From: Anisakis pegreffii
Taxonomy: Eukaryota > Nematoda > Chromadorea > Rhabditida > Anisakidae
DNA: 64,000 nt
Direction: 5' to 3'
Assembly: GCA_035041965.1 (NCBI GenBank)
Contig: JAPYMA010000147.1
Coordinates: 62,001-126,000, forward strand
A program made the translations under genes and the position numbers. Under the pieces are notes generated by a model. The model saw only the letters and a list, made by a program, of their open reading frames with translations, made no database searches and was not told where the DNA came from. Every line of letters begins with the position of its first letter. Position 1 is the stretch's first letter. Below are positions 37,566 to 52,100 of the stretch, in pieces.

Positions 37566-38506
37566 TGAGCGAAAAATTTGCTCCTAATAATATGGATGCT
37601 TTTGACGACCGAAAGTGGGTAGGTGCAAATAATATTTGGATCATCGAGCAGGCGGTGAGTATTTTTCTCAAGTTGAACATAGTCTATCTGACGAATTGAA
37701 GAATAGTGTCAGCGCTGAAACCTTCTCAGTTCATTGAGCAGTTCGAATTAGAAGAGGTGACATCTCAAGATCACTATCAACAATCATCTGACTGATCTAA
37801 TAGAAAAGCTTTCACAAGTCGTTTCAGAGGCAAATCACTGGAACATTGATTATCATCTCGAGTCGGTTCAGTGAGCTTATTGTATGAGCTCGTAATTCAG
37901 CAAAACGATCAGTAAATCTCAGATGAAGTTATGCTATCACTGGAGAGTTGATCTGACTCCAATTCCACGCTTAGTCGCAATTCACCGTCCGCCAGGAGAA
38001 ACACCTAAAGATTTTGAGTTTTGCGAGGCACACAAAGCAAACACGTAAGCTCAAGAAATCGTTAGCGTCATACTGATTAAATGTCAACAGTCGAGCTATG
38101 ACTGATCTAATTAAAATAGCTTTCAGATGTTTACAGCGTTATAGCACTTCATTTCCTGAAATGACCAGCATTTAGCGATGATGAAATCTGACGTAAGTAA
38201 CATTTGTGGGTTGGTGAACTATTGCTGACTCGATGAACTCTCTCGAGTTGCATTCTACGAAGCATGAAACAAGGGGGATGATGCGATTCTTCCTGTTTAC
38301 AATGAGCAATTATACACATGATTGGTGTTTAGGCTGAATTGATGGAAATGATGCTACTAAAGTATTCTACGAAAAAATGTGTAGCAGACGATGATTTAGT
38401 AGGAGTGAATTTTTTAATGTTCCTTTAAGAACCTGATCCTGGAGCGAAGCTTAAGAGCTGGAGACTTGAGCCTGAGGACGAGCTTTATGCTGACAAATGG
38501 CACTAA
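37566..38506 (+). pseudogene. Coding-like debris, possible decayed gene or transposase, unrecognised
   Basis: Several stretches with coding-like residue usage follow each other on the plus strand in changing frames. One begins SEKFAPNNMDAFDDRKW, one ALKPSQFIEQFELEE, one HLTDLIEKLSQVV. A 41-codon block, KLCYHWRVDLTPIPRLVAIH onward, is bounded by TCTCAG and GTAAGC. A final block EPDPGAKLKSWRLEPEDELY ends at a stop. The blocks do not join into one consistent phase, and stops (mostly TGA) interrupt them, so a broken gene or a multi-exon gene with wrong joins are both possible. No family is recognised. Confidence 0.3.
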
Positions 38507-38597
38507 AATTAGCCGAAATGAAGTGTGATGCATAGATGTAAACTTGCTGATATGGACATCGAATGAACGCAATAATGTACTTTTTGCTGCGCTCTCG

Positions 38598-38722
38598 TCG
38601 AAAACTTTTCGCGATTAACCTTTAAAAGACTATCGGAACATGTCTGCCTCTATTCACGGCTCGAAAACTTTTCGCGATAACCTTTAAAAGACTAGCGGAA
38701 CATGTCTGCCTCTACTTACGGC
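38598..38722. repeat. 62/63-bp tandem duplication
   Basis: TCGAAAACTTTTCGCGAT...ATGTCTGCCTCTA..ACGGC occurs at 38598-38660 and again at 38661-38722 with about five differences, one of them a deleted T. The copies are directly adjacent. Confidence 0.9.
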
Positions 38723-40231
38723 TGGCACAGTCGTAGAATTTGCGTCAATTGATGCGCTCGTCGACAAATAAAAAGTTTTAATCTCAGAGTCGTCTCAGTA
38801 CGATTCAATAAACCCTTCATTGGTGTTTGTGGCAAACCTGAATTTCGAAATTGACATCATCAGATGTCCTCGGTCGAACAACCTTTTGGGGCGTCAAATC
38901 ATAAGGATACATTTTCAAACGCTATCCCAACTACGGATTTTCCATTTTTTTTTCAATTCAATTCAGTCAACAAGCAAGAACAAAAAAACGTCTTTCCGAT
39001 AGAGTTCTTAGGATGACGTAAATGGAGATTGTCAAACATGCGTATTGATCATCGCGAAATATCTTCTCAGATTGGACCTAGTCCTTTATGCCAACAGTAT
39101 TCATTCAATCGAAGTGTGGCAAAAACAATTTTTTGGAGTCAATTCGATGACATTTGGTTTTGTTTCAAACCGTACTGAATACGCCTAGAAAATTGTGCTT
39201 TTGAACTTATTGTTGTTATTATCATTGTATGCATTGATAATGAGCGATTTCATCATTTTTCTTTATAAGTGATTTCATCATTCGTCTTTTTAATAAATTC
39301 AGTTGTTATTTACCAGTTAAGATCCCGTGTTTTTCACACTTTACTAATCCTAAAATGAAAAGAGATAATTGCGGCTTGAAATGACCCGTATAGGGTGCGT
39401 CAGCTAAACTGAGGCCAGTTTTAATTATAGAATTAAGGATGATAGATAGCTTCTGTAGCTATATTAACACCTCTCGCTGTTGTGTGGACCTTTTCTAGAA
39501 TGAACGACAGCAGCAGATTCACTGACTGTAGAGAGTGGAAGAATGAGGTGATACGATGTGTCGCATGATCGATTGAATGTTGGTTATATCAACTGACAAT
39601 TTAAAAACCTTTTCAATATTGTTATGATCGAGTCGTTTTTGATACCTTGAATACGAAAAATGAGAATGATAAAAAACATTTTGGTGCCATTAAAATCATT
39701 CTGTTCATGACACTATGATTCATTTATGACTATTCATATTCATCGTGTACGTCTGTCTCATTGCGGTCGTATAACATCAGCTGCCGTATAAGTACTAATG
39801 AATGCTAGTGCAGCCGTAAATTTTCAAAGATCATCTTATTTATGCTGCTCAATTCAGCACTGACAACACCTAGCATAAAAATGTAGTTAATTTTTCTAAT
39901 AATATTTTGCATTTACTGAATGCATAACTTCAAACATTGTATGAAATTTATTGCGCTTTCAATCACTTTTCACAAATGAAATAAGTATAATAATGTACTG
40001 ACTGACAAAAACAATTTTTCGTTATCGAACTATTGAAATATAATCAGCAAATACGTTAGAATAGGTGCATCGGAGTGCACAGTGCTTTCATGAACTGTGA
40101 TGATAGATTTATCATGAATCGAATACATCGCTGTTGATTTGAAAAAGACATCAACGATGACTATCAACGCAATTCGATTCTGTTCACTATCACAATTTAT
40201 TGAATAACTCACTATCTAGAACAGTCACAAT
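38723..40231. other. Gene-poor region
   Basis: AT-rich with only short frames on both strands. No gene or named element was found. Confidence 0.4.
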
Positions 40232-40323
40232 CAGTGGCCTAGCCAGGATTTCAGGATTTTTTCCAAGGGGAGAGGTAGGGGGGAGGAGGAGTGACTTCTG
40301 CAGCCACCTTGGATGCGCCACTG
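40232..40323. mobile_element. hAT-like MITE relic with imperfect 8-bp target duplication
   Basis: It starts CAGTGGCCTAGCCAGGA and ends TTGGATGCGCCACTG, so the ends are imperfect inverted copies. The inside is G-rich (AGGTAGGGGGGAGGAGG). Flanks GTCACAAT (40224-40231) and GTTACAAC (40324-40331) match at 6 of 8 positions, the target duplication length of hAT elements. Confidence 0.6.
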
Positions 40324-43093
40324 GTTACAACCATTGCGAGGAACAAGCCGAGAAAAATTAAACACTAACAGATTGTGGACGTTCAATGAAAGCGTCTAGT
40401 CTATAGTCGTGAAGTGATATTAATTGGCTGAGATCTCTTCAGTGACTGAGATCATCTAGCACATATTGTCAATATACTGTCAAACTGATGTGTATTCTCC
40501 TTTCACGCCACTTCAAACTCAAACAATGCCCAACTTAAAAGATACTCCCCCTTCGTCGCGATCTTGTTTGTTGATAACAAGAATGTTGGTGGTTATCAGT
40601 TGAACGAGAAAAGAGACTTAAGTTTTGAGAATAATTCAACAACTCGGAACAGCCGTTGTTTAGTTGTAAGTTATCCAAGTTTTTAATGAAGAACAAATAA
40701 ATCAACGTTCTCAGCAATAAAACACTAAACGATTACATTTTCAAATTGGAACAAAAAAGAGTCAAAGCAAAGTGGTGTTATACTATTATATAATGTGATC
40801 ACATGGCTATGCACTGCTGATGCATTAACGAAAGGTGTTACTTTATCAGTTGAAACGCTTGAAAAAGTATACATTACAATGGTCATCTGTTGAATGAGTG
40901 TTACGTTCATAACGACAACCGAACGCTGATTCATTTCATGCTAATAGGAGAGGACTTTATGAATGCTAGTTTATGGATAGGCTTATATAGTAGAGAAGAT
41001 AACTGAAAGAAACGGAACAATCAGTGAACTTACCTCATTTTCGCTTCGATTTCGTCAACTTCTGATTGCACAATGACGCGGCTCTTGATTGCAATCACTC
41101 AGAACTGATTACTGCAACGGTAGTCTAACTAAAAAAACGACATCGATGAAAGATGGCATTGATGGACAACTTCGATAAAAATCTCAAAAATATTGCGCAC
41201 ACTTCGACGAAAATACGAATGAAAGCCAAGTGATACAGACTCCTCACGCAATCGTAGATTAATCATAACTAGTTGATAACACTCAAACTTAAAACCGCGA
41301 TAGACCGGACGAGCGAAACCTTCAACACCGATCTTATGCCTAAAAGCGAATAGTCCAGTGTGAAAGATATGAAATTACAGCCATAAGAAATTGCATGCCG
41401 GATCGACATGGAGAATGCAAGTTGCATTCGTAAACGTAAATGAACTGTTAGAAGTTTGCATAGCTCGAATTGTATACGAACACGAAATGCTTTCACTTGA
41501 AGTAAACTCATGCATACATCGAGAAACGATGAAAGCAAGTTTTAACATTAAAAATGTGATTCGAAAACAACTGAATATGAAAATAGTGCGCTGAATAACA
41601 TAAAGAATATGAATATAGTCTACTTATTCGGTGAAAACAGTGATATTCAGCAAGCGGATAAATGAATAATATACAGCCTAGGAAGTGCTTTGTTGATATG
41701 CACAATGAATATACCAGCAATACTACGATAATTGATTCAGTATTGATATATGAGCTCGAATACACGTTATCCGTTCACAACAATATTTGATGCAGCAATG
41801 AATAGCTCGATTCAGATCGAACTTCGATTCAGATGTTTTGAATTTGATGAAATTGTGTGCAGCATTCAACGAATATCAGCCAACGATCATAATATTCGTA
41901 TAGCGTAAAATCCGTTTGAGCACATCAATATCAGCAGAACTGTTTTCAAATATCAGCAATCTTATCAGCTGTGATAGCAATTTCATAGCAGACGGTTATT
42001 ATTTAAGTGTATAAATGCAATCAGTGTGGTGTCGTGTCAACTTACTATAGGCAAACAGGAAATGTGAAATTTTCCACCATCATTTCATTTGATTAATCAT
42101 TAATCAATTGATATTCATAGTTATCATTCACTGATTAATCAGCTAATAGCACACATTTACTCCACACTTCATAATCGCTTCATGATTATCGTCTCAGCGA
42201 TCAGAAGCAACACACTAGTGGACTTCACTACCAGATTCAATCTAGAAGAACGTCACTTAATTCAAGGAGGACACCCTTGATAGCATCAAACTGGATTGCT
42301 TGACAACACTGAAAAAATTGCTGATAAATACAATCATTATTATGATCCTTGCTAAGGGTGAGTTCGACCATGTTGAATTGTGACTTGCAAACTCAATTTG
42401 AACTATGTACTTCTCAAGTAAATTATTTTCCTTCCTAGAACAAAAAATACACGACACTCACGTGACGTTCGAAAGCACTTTCATAATAAGCGAGCAAAAT
42501 ACAGCAAACGATATAAATCCCGTCCCTGATCAGTGCTGAATTTCGCTCATTCACTGCACTGATCTCTTATGGGAAAACGATAAAAGAAAGAAGGAAGAAA
42601 CGGCGTTTTTCGAGGAATATAACCAGTCTGAGAATAAATATCTGTAAGAATGACCGTAAGAATAATGAATAAAATAAATCTCAAATACAAAATGCAGTTC
42701 GATATCACTTGCAGTTTGGGCGGGTATTATGAATGCGAAGACATGCGAGTGAGTGTAAGACGGCAATCTTGAGAGATTGCTCGTTCACTCATTCGTTAGG
42801 TTGCGGTTTTTTTAGTGCTTTGTGTTGAGTGGTCTTGTTCTTATTTTCGAGAAGCGTTTTTCGAGATGAAGTGAACAGAGAAGAGAACTAAGAGATGAAC
42901 GAAATGAAAGGTTAATTCAGGTTCAGGCAGAACTGCTGTGTGGTGATCACTGTATCACTGTTATCATCACATCACATATCATACTTTTCATCATCATCAT
43001 CTAATGCTCATTAACAAAACCATCCGCAGTAGCAAATCACCTCTTGGTTCGTTTCATTTCTGTGGCTTTACATTCGTTCAGTCGTGATAGCAT
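40324..43093. other. Gene-poor region
   Basis: No supportable gene. Frames at 41269-41594 on both strands are mutual shadows with no family resemblance. Confidence 0.4.
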
Positions 43094-43120
43094 CAGCAGC
43101 AGCAGCAGCAGCAGCAGCAG
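43094..43120. repeat. (CAG)9 microsatellite
   Basis: Nine uninterrupted CAG units, preceded by CAT, in non-coding context. In the three frames it would code Gln, Ser or Ala, but no exon could be built around it. Confidence 0.97.
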
Positions 43121-46100
43121 TGATGTGCTAAATGTTCTGTTAAGAGCATCAAAAGCACAACTGACGCGTGCGTCATTACTCATTATAAGTGAGTGAATGA
43201 AAGAAGTAAATTTCTAAAATCACATCACAAGCGAACACTAACCTGAGCAGTTTTTTTTCACTGATTAAACATTACAGGGCATTAACCTCTAGCACACTAC
43301 TGCGCCACAATCAAAGCAGTAATAATACGATTTGTTTGCAGACAACACGGATACGACACGATCTATGGAGTAATATCGCATTTTAATGCATTCTTTTTCG
43401 ATTCCGCTCTTACTCGCTTCCTGCTTCTTTCACTTAATTTACCAAGTGAATTTTTATCTTTTTTGTTTTTGCTTCTTATAAATTATCATACCATTCTTTC
43501 AGTCTTCTAATCTGATTTTGTGTAATTTCCCCACTTTAGAAGGTGTGAAAGACAACCGCTCTTCGCTTGGAACCTTTATTTTTGCTCAATTAAAATATTG
43601 AGAACATGAATAAAAATGAGCTGTAATTTCGCCATTTAACGGTACCGAGAAACCGATCCGAGCGAAGGGACGTACTTCATGAGTGCAGACTTTCATAAGA
43701 AGTTTTGTGATCTTTCAGAACCCTTTGCAAAATATCCATAAAAAATCACTGCTTAGCGATGCTTGTTCTGTTGACAGGGACTGAGTGTCGGTCCATAGCG
43801 AGCGTCCGAAGAAAGATTATCAGAGACAAATAAGCATAAATCTGCACACATCTAAACCAAGTTCAGCTATTACAGCAAAAAAATTATCCAAACAGTCCTC
43901 GCAATAGATAATATGGACCTAAACAGATGATTATATCGGGACTGAGTTAGGCATTGAACAAATAGATGGCTGGCTCTCCGTTACGAGCCTTAACCCAAGC
44001 TCAAGCACAATTGTAACATTTCTGCAATTGTGTACAATTCTATCTGAAACTCATATTCGAATCGATGTGATCGATCAAAGTCTTCGCCCTGAGAACGAAG
44101 CATAAGTTTTTTAATCACAAATTCATAGATCACTACGCTTACAGCGGCTATACAACGATACCGTATGCGACACTGATCGGAAGAAATTCACAAAATCGTT
44201 TGTTTGTTGGAAGTATTGTTTGATGCGGACTTATAATTAGCCAAAAGGAAACTGATAGTGTGATGTAATCGGAATACGGCAGCAAAACAACGGCTCTCGT
44301 TTGCCAATTGCGATCACCGATACGAGACTGTTTGCATTGCAAATTTGTTAATCTGAATGAATAAAAAACAGTCAAAAACAGTGTTCAATAAATTTCATTA
44401 ATGAATTCATGGTATATAACGATAAACTGATTGATTATGGCGATGAAATTGATTCACTGTGAATTACATGTGAACGGCAATCGTTCCATGCAGCGCTCTT
44501 CGGAAATTCATGTTTTCGAAACAATTTTCGTGCAAATCATCGCAACAAATTTCAAATTCTAAAAAATTTTCGAATTTGAAGAAAGTCGTTTGAAGAAAAC
44601 AGATTGTTTTTTGTTTGATTCTGTAAAAATACTTCTTCTCTCAATCACATGAATCAGTTTCGTTATACACTGTTCCCTGTTTGCATGATTTCGAAAAAAA
44701 CATTTAAAAATGTCGACGAACATCCAATGAAACAGTTCGAATTGGAGCACTTGATATCGCAAAGGAATATCAAACATAGAAGACCAGATTACTAGTGAAT
44801 ATCAGTCGATATCAATGAAAATAGATAGAACACCTAAATGACCTATTACCGATGGCAAGCATTAAAGTTTAGGTTCATCAAAATCTTAAAAAATTTTCAG
44901 TTCTTAAGTTTCAAAGTTTTGAAACTCAGTAGGCAGTAATTTGGCTGTGCTCAAGACCACTGTGCAAGCTACGACTGCAATGATTGCTGTAGCATTGGAA
45001 ACTCGGTTTTTACTGCAAAATACTTCAAGCGAAATCTATTCGCGGACGACGCAAATAATCGATAAGTTTCGGTTAATGATACACTGCAATCAAGCGAATT
45101 TGAGAGGAAAATTCTAACTATAAGGAATGCTAATTATTGTTTAAAATTTTAATCAATGTCGGCAACGGGAACACCAAAAGACAAAAGGTGATGCGAGGAC
45201 TACCGAGCCAGTGGAAAATTCCGGCGGTCAAAAATTTCTTCGATCCAACGAAATGCCAACACCGTCAGATCGCCCGCCGAGTCTAACTATCGCTGTTCGG
45301 CGCAGAATTTCCTGATATATTCGTGTTTTACAACCGTTCAACATTTGATAGTCAGCCGAATATATATTTGCATATTCTGCAGAGATTTCTAGAATCAAAT
45401 GTCTGAAATATTTGGCAGATTTCACTAGTTCTCACTGATTTTTATCAGAATTTAAATATACTATTCAAGTGGTATCAAGTAGTTTTAGAAAGCTAAACTG
45501 TTGAATTAACTGGTATTAAGAATGTGAATTGTTTCATAATCCCTGATAAACAACTAAAGCCAGGTCATTCGTAAATGTGGTATCGGGAAATGGAGTGGTG
45601 ACTCGTAGAAATACTATTCTGTTTCACATCAATGTATTTTCACCCTCTAATGATCCATGCTTACGAGTTTGCATTTTGAGAACTACGATCACAATTGGGA
45701 TTAATGTCAGTGACAAGTTTCTAATATTGTTGCCATTTAAGAACACCAGTAAACAATATGACAATGCATCATTAATGAAATTATTTAAACGAAACTTAAA
45801 TAGGTACGAGTTAAAATTCTCACAAGCCCCTAGTTGTGAGCAACACGAGTATGCAAACAAAATTAGCGAAAGAATCGTGCTCACGAGCATCGGTAGATCA
45901 ACAGTGAATATCAGCAACGAGCAAGCACTCTGAACAGTTTCGGCATGAACTGCTCGAAAATTCCGGCTCGCGTTAACAGCACTGAATGTGCACGAATCTT
46001 CTCTTGCACTGCTAAGTGCCGAATCATTCTGAACACCGTCTAGATTTCTTATTCACTGCTCACTTCAAACCCTAATGCCAAAAACTTACATAAATCTGTC

Positions 46101-49100
46101 ATAATTTATGAGTGTCGATGAAGCTGCGAATAATTGAGCAACGTGAAGACTTTTATTGGCTTTCTTGCAGTTCAGTTCAAGTTTCGTTTAAAAACCAACT
46201 CTTAATGATAGACGTTCGAATAATTCCTCATATTAATATTCTTGAAAAAGTTTTGATGGGTATTGACAGGTTGGCAACAGACAGGTAGTCTGCTGTCTCG
46301 TTGATTAGGTGAAAATAAATATCTTTCACTCACCTTCAACATTCTACTAAAATGCAATCTCAAATCGGCAGAAAAAATTGAAAATGAGAATTTTGAAAAG
46401 TTAAGAAAGAAAACTGCAAAAAAAATGCCATTTTGCTTCACAGCTGATCATCCACATCAATTACAATACTATGAGAGTACTGATTGATAAGGCATAACGA
46501 GCAGGTGAGGAGTACAAAAATCAATTGTGATATTATGATAAAAGCGCTAATCGAAGGCATTATGAAATGTGGTCAGTTCTTTTTGAAGTACCGTTGTCGC
46601 CGAGTGAGTGGTTGGCTGAGAAGTGAAAAAGTGCGGTTGATGCTTTACACTATTTTTAAAGTGTTACAGATCCGGAGCAGAGCACCGAATAAAACGCTGT
46701 TAGCAATTAATCTTAGTTTTTATGCGAGACAAAAGAAACACAATTGTTGCTCTCTGGGTATGCGGATGACCTGGAAATGTATCGCTATCAATCTATATCT
46801 TAACAAATCAAAATAAAGTCCGTTTTTTTATTGTTGCTATTGAAATGAGAGTATTTTATTTGCAATGACTTTACACGCTGTTCAACAATGTTCTGCACGT
46901 TTCAACGCTGATTTATCTTCGAATCAAAACACGACTCTTCTTTTCTCACTCAATTTAATTAACCTCAGTCTGATTTTTAAACATTCACTTTACTAATTCG
47001 TCGAATATCTCCTCTCAAGTTACACACATCCAAATGACTGCCTATTGAATTTCTCGAGAACTGGCATTCCTTCTGCAAAAAGCTGCTACATCAGCAGCAT
47101 CAGCATTTGTTCTTGACTTGTGTTCACTGCACATTCAAATGAAAAGCTGTCAAATGGAGATGCACTTCATGCAAGCATATCATTATCCAGTGATGTTCAA
47201 AACATTAAACCATCTTGAGAAGATCAACAATGAAATAAGCACATTTTGAAACACGCAACTGAATTTTCGAACAATGAAATACGCAAACAAATAAATATTG
47301 AAACAAGCAATTGAACTCTTAAAAGCGTGAAAAAAATAACAACAAATGAATGACAGATGAACTGAACCAAAAAACGAATGAATATTTAAATTCAAAACGA
47401 ATTGAGTGGATGCGCCTTATATTATAGAAACTGACTCACAGAAATATAATTCATTGAGTTGAGCATAAGCATTTGCAATTGAAATGTCGAATGTGTATGG
47501 CATAGAGAAGAAACTGAAATTTTTGAACGGTTTTTTTCGGTCAAACAATTTTAAAATGTCTTCTTCTTATCTCGCTAAAAGTGATTAACTGAGAAGATGA
47601 ATTTTGATGATAATATCGTGCCAAAAAAAAGACTCGCAACTGTCTGATAACGCACTGAATGCCGATAAAATTATCACCATCATCTTCTTTATCATCAGTG
47701 TCGTTATCATCTACCTTACCGCTTATCAGATCGTTAACCAAATTGATGTGAATAATAAATTTCCCTTCTATTAATTGCATCATTTCATATTGAAGCAGCC
47801 AGTAATGCTCACCAATTCTTTTTCTCTTGTTCCTCTTCTTGGTAACTTCTTAAATTGAAACGCTTTTTGAATAGCATGCCATCTCGTGTGTACACTATTT
47901 GAAATTATTTCACTTACGCACATTTCAGTTGCTTCGAAGCAGCGAAAAGCTTCTATTTTTCAGCGGTGAACGTCACTGCATAAAGATTTGCAGCGAACTC
48001 GGCTTGACGACGTCTCAAATGATTTGCTGTGCAAATCGGATGATCAAAAAATGAGCGTGCAATTACCACACACATTCCATTGCATTCGATTCCATTTCGC
48101 TCGATCTGCGCCCACAACTGATACTCTCGAACATCCATAAATTATGGTTGTAAAAGAATACTGTTTACTTTATTGACAGCAATCCGATGGCTACTGTAGC
48201 AAATCGACTAGGTTGTATACTTTACTTCATCATTCATCGCCTTTCGGTTTTCAAAGGAGGTGAAATTGCTTTGCTCTTTTCAACTTTTGTTAAGCGAAAG
48301 TGGTCGGAAGAAAAACCGAGAATAGATGTTGATTAGATGAGATGATAACGAAGAATGAATAAATAAATGAATGAGTAGTGGTTGGCTGGCTGCTGCTTGG
48401 TTAGATTGACAACTGTGTTGATGTTTTTGTTGGTGGAATGTCGAGTTGAAACGGACGGATCGGTGATAAGATTGAGATTGCGGTTTTGGAGAAGAAGCAT
48501 TTTTTATGCGCTGAGCAACTGTTATTGTCAGATGTTACGGCCCATGATCACCAACAAATCATTCATTGAGGATCTGAACTTGATGAGTGAATGAATGCAA
48601 ATGATTCGATTCTCTTGCTCAACTTTCAACAAGCATAATAATCAGTATCGATTGTAGAAATCATTATGAGTACAAGTTGACACAACACTCGCAATGTGGA
48701 GCATTCCAAGGAGATTGTTCCACTTAAGTGCCACCTATGGTGCTGTCACCAATTCACTGGGAATCATACCAGCCATCACAGTTGTTTGCTGCAAAAAGCA
48801 AACGCTTTCACATGCTTCATCAGTTTTATGCTGCCGCTATTGTGCTGGTCAACACTTTGTCTCTAAACTAGTCATTCGTATTGAGCTCTTCAAAAAGCTG
48901 CCTCAAATTCGCGTTAATTCTTCGATCCTCTTGAATTGCGTCTTCAGATTATCAGAGTCTGATGACATTGACTTGCTGATTTTAAGCCTCATGAGAATGC
49001 TTCATGTTTTTATTTCGGATATGTTAAGATGAATTCAACAACGTGTACACGTACAAACGAGTGCGTACACAAAAAACATTGAATATAAACGATGACTTTT

Positions 49101-52100
49101 GAACTGAATTGATATGCTGATTGTAAAGGCAGCTGACAGTGTGCACTCAAAGTGATTCACGAAGGCATTGATGAGGGCGATAGACTTGTTGCGGTCTACA
49201 GCGCCCTATCTATCTATTCGTGCAACAGCCTTCCTCAACACGAATGAATATCACTTACAACTGAGAGTAACCTTGTAATTCGATGACAGATCAGTGCTGA
49301 ACTTTCAAAAAACGTTTTGTTTTTAACATTGGCGGCCGATTGCCAGTGAATAATGAAATGCAAATATGCTAACGGAATTGAGATGCTAGTGATAAGCAAT
49401 AAGTATCAGTTTAAAAGACCAAACCAGTGGTGCTGATAACATGATTGAGAAAAAGCAAACGTGAAACAATTGCCACTGCCACCTAATTGAGAGTCCTTCT
49501 CCATTTGGTTTATTAGTGGCCGTATCATTTTGAAGGCTTTACCCAATTTCGATTCCTCTTTTTTTGCTAATATCTTAAGTAAATTTCATCAGTTGTCATC
49601 ATTACTCTGTTAATTTGAAATTTCATGAACACTCGCAGCGCTGAGTATTCATGGTTTAACCATGAAATGGGGTGTTTTTGCGGGTGATTGAAGACAACAA
49701 TCGCACTCAAAATTTGATATTCGGAAGAGTTGTGACAGCCAAATTCGGTGCATAATTCGAAAGCAACATAATTTTGGTGCAAAGCTATTGATTGGTACGC
49801 TTTAGATGGAGAGCAGAAAATTTCAGTGCGGAAAGAAGCGATCAGTTCTGAGCTTATGCATAAACAAAATCGGTTAAAAAACGCTAGTTTTTAATATTTC
49901 AGTAAGGAAAATTATTTCAAACATCAACAAAGACCATTGAATTGCATCATATTAAATTGAAACAAAAGATACAGTTGCAAAAAATGATCATTGGGCATTC
50001 AAATTAGAGATCGTTGATAACAGAATAGATCACTGATAATAATAATAACTCCTGATCAACGGAAAATGCTCGAACAAATTCATGCAATTGCTAGTGAACC
50101 CTTTCATCGAGTCAAAATTCACGTTATGAAGACAGTCGTCGAATAGCAACATTGAATAATTCTCCACAAACCGCAACTAGCAAATAGGTTTCGCAATGAT
50201 TTCACAACAATTAATCTGGCCTGGAATGGCTACCTTGCATCAAGCAAAACGAACCTATACACACTTCCCAATGATTTCTTTAATCTGATCATTCAAGTGA
50301 TCATCTTGTATCGAGCAAAACGAACAATCGCAATGGAATGCTCCTCGAAGTCATCAAGCACAGAACGATAACGCAGTTCAACTGCTTTGGTTGATTCAAA
50401 GTACTGATAAGTTGCATAAGCAATAATCAGCGACGACATTAAATGAGAATTTATGAAGGGATTTTGATGTTTCATTCACTTCGAATTATATGGCAATATG
50501 TTGATGATTCGGTAAATCGTTTTCATAAGTGTACTTTTGAATCATGGAACGAGTATAAGAGCGGGAAGATTGACGCACGAAAACAAAGCAGATCTAACGA
50601 TTTCATGTTACTCATATGTCATGTGGAATTGTTGTTTTGAAACGTTGAAACCTAAAACAGTGAAAAAAAGTTATCATTACAGTAGAAATGAAATCTGAAT
50701 TAAAAAGTTATAAAGTAGTCGATGATTAATGAGCTTTATTGTTGGACAATTTCGTGAGTGTTTACCTAGGAAAGACATCATTTGATTGATTCAATGAAGA
50801 CGATTATCGGATTTGTTTACTCTGCGTATTTCACATCCAATCTGACATTGAATTTGAGAGCAGCTACCGTAAATCCCTCAGATGTGCAACAAAAGTACAG
50901 CAAACCATCATTTTTCGTGCTTTTCATTTTTGACCTTCTAACGATAGGCATCAAGTATCAGTACCTTTAAAGACTTTATCAATTAGTTGTCGCTCATGTT
51001 TACGAACAAAATACGTTTGTCTCTCAGCAACGTTTCCCATTATTGAAAGAGCATTTTTGGTATGTTTTTAATAGGGTGTCAAGAAAAAGGAAAACAATTT
51101 CTGAACGCAGCGAAGACGATACGAGCAAAGAATAGCTTTTTGGTTGAGAAATGAGTGCGATTGTGTGCTAAAGCATTGCTTAAAATAAGACGTTGGAACA
51201 TTTGTCTGAATATTTTAGAGATTTACATGTCGATGAATGGTTTTCCACTCACAGTTCCAAGCACCTCATTGCTTCCTTGTCGCCTCGATGGACAAAACCA
51301 ATTTGCTCAATCTGTAGCGCAAAACAACATTCGAAAGAGAAGCGATTTCAGAGTATCGTATTTAATTCGTTATGATTTGATGAAATTTTACTGATACGCA
51401 AAATTTGGTTGCAGTACAACTGCTCCTGAACTGTAGACTATTCGTTTATTATCAGAAAATGGCGAATTTAGTTTCGCGTTGGAATTTTGAGCAAACAAAA
51501 TGCAAAACGAATTTGATTAGATGAATAGGCGGTCATTTACTATGATCATGAATAAACAACAATATTCATGCTATCAATGACGGTTTATTGAGACGATTAT
51601 TACGATGGTATATAACAGCACTCAGTGTTACCTATCCTGCAATAACAATTCACCATAATCGTAAGCATATATTCCCAAAATCGGATATTCAAATTATTAT
51701 CCCACACTAAAACCGTTGAAAATAACAATTTATTTGTATAGTGTTCTCATTAAATTCGAATTATTGTGCTCCTCACCAAAATGATTCATCAGTTTCGTCG
51801 ATAATAAGCAATATCGCATGATGCGATTGCAAATATCCGTTTATATTGAAAGAATTTTCATACTGTTAGCTATTGGTGCTGCTGCTGATTGTGTCCTAGT
51901 TTCATGCAGAATCTGAAAGAATTGGCCTCAGACATACCTTTCATAACATGCAATTCAAAAATTAATCAATGAGCACGCACAATGTACACAAGTAATACAC
52001 TAATGCTCACATGAAAACCCAAAATCTGTTGAGAACCACGTCTTTCTCGACCAATTCAACATCATTTGGCAATGATATGATGGACGTAAACGTTTTGCAA

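Noticed and set aside
38161..38350. TGA read as tryptophan (alternative genetic code or mitochondrial insert)
   Set aside because: One frame looks sensible if TGA is Trp, but TAA stops also occur, the confirmed genes use TGA as a true stop, and no mitochondrial protein is recognisable.
44923..45117. 64-codon plus-strand frame of balanced composition
   Set aside because: No ATG at its start, no splice partners and no family match. Frames of this length are common by chance here.
47930..48051. Cys-rich open frame faintly like a Wnt N-terminal segment
   Set aside because: Too short, overlapped by an equally good antisense frame, and no further Wnt exons (no RWNC-type block) were found downstream.
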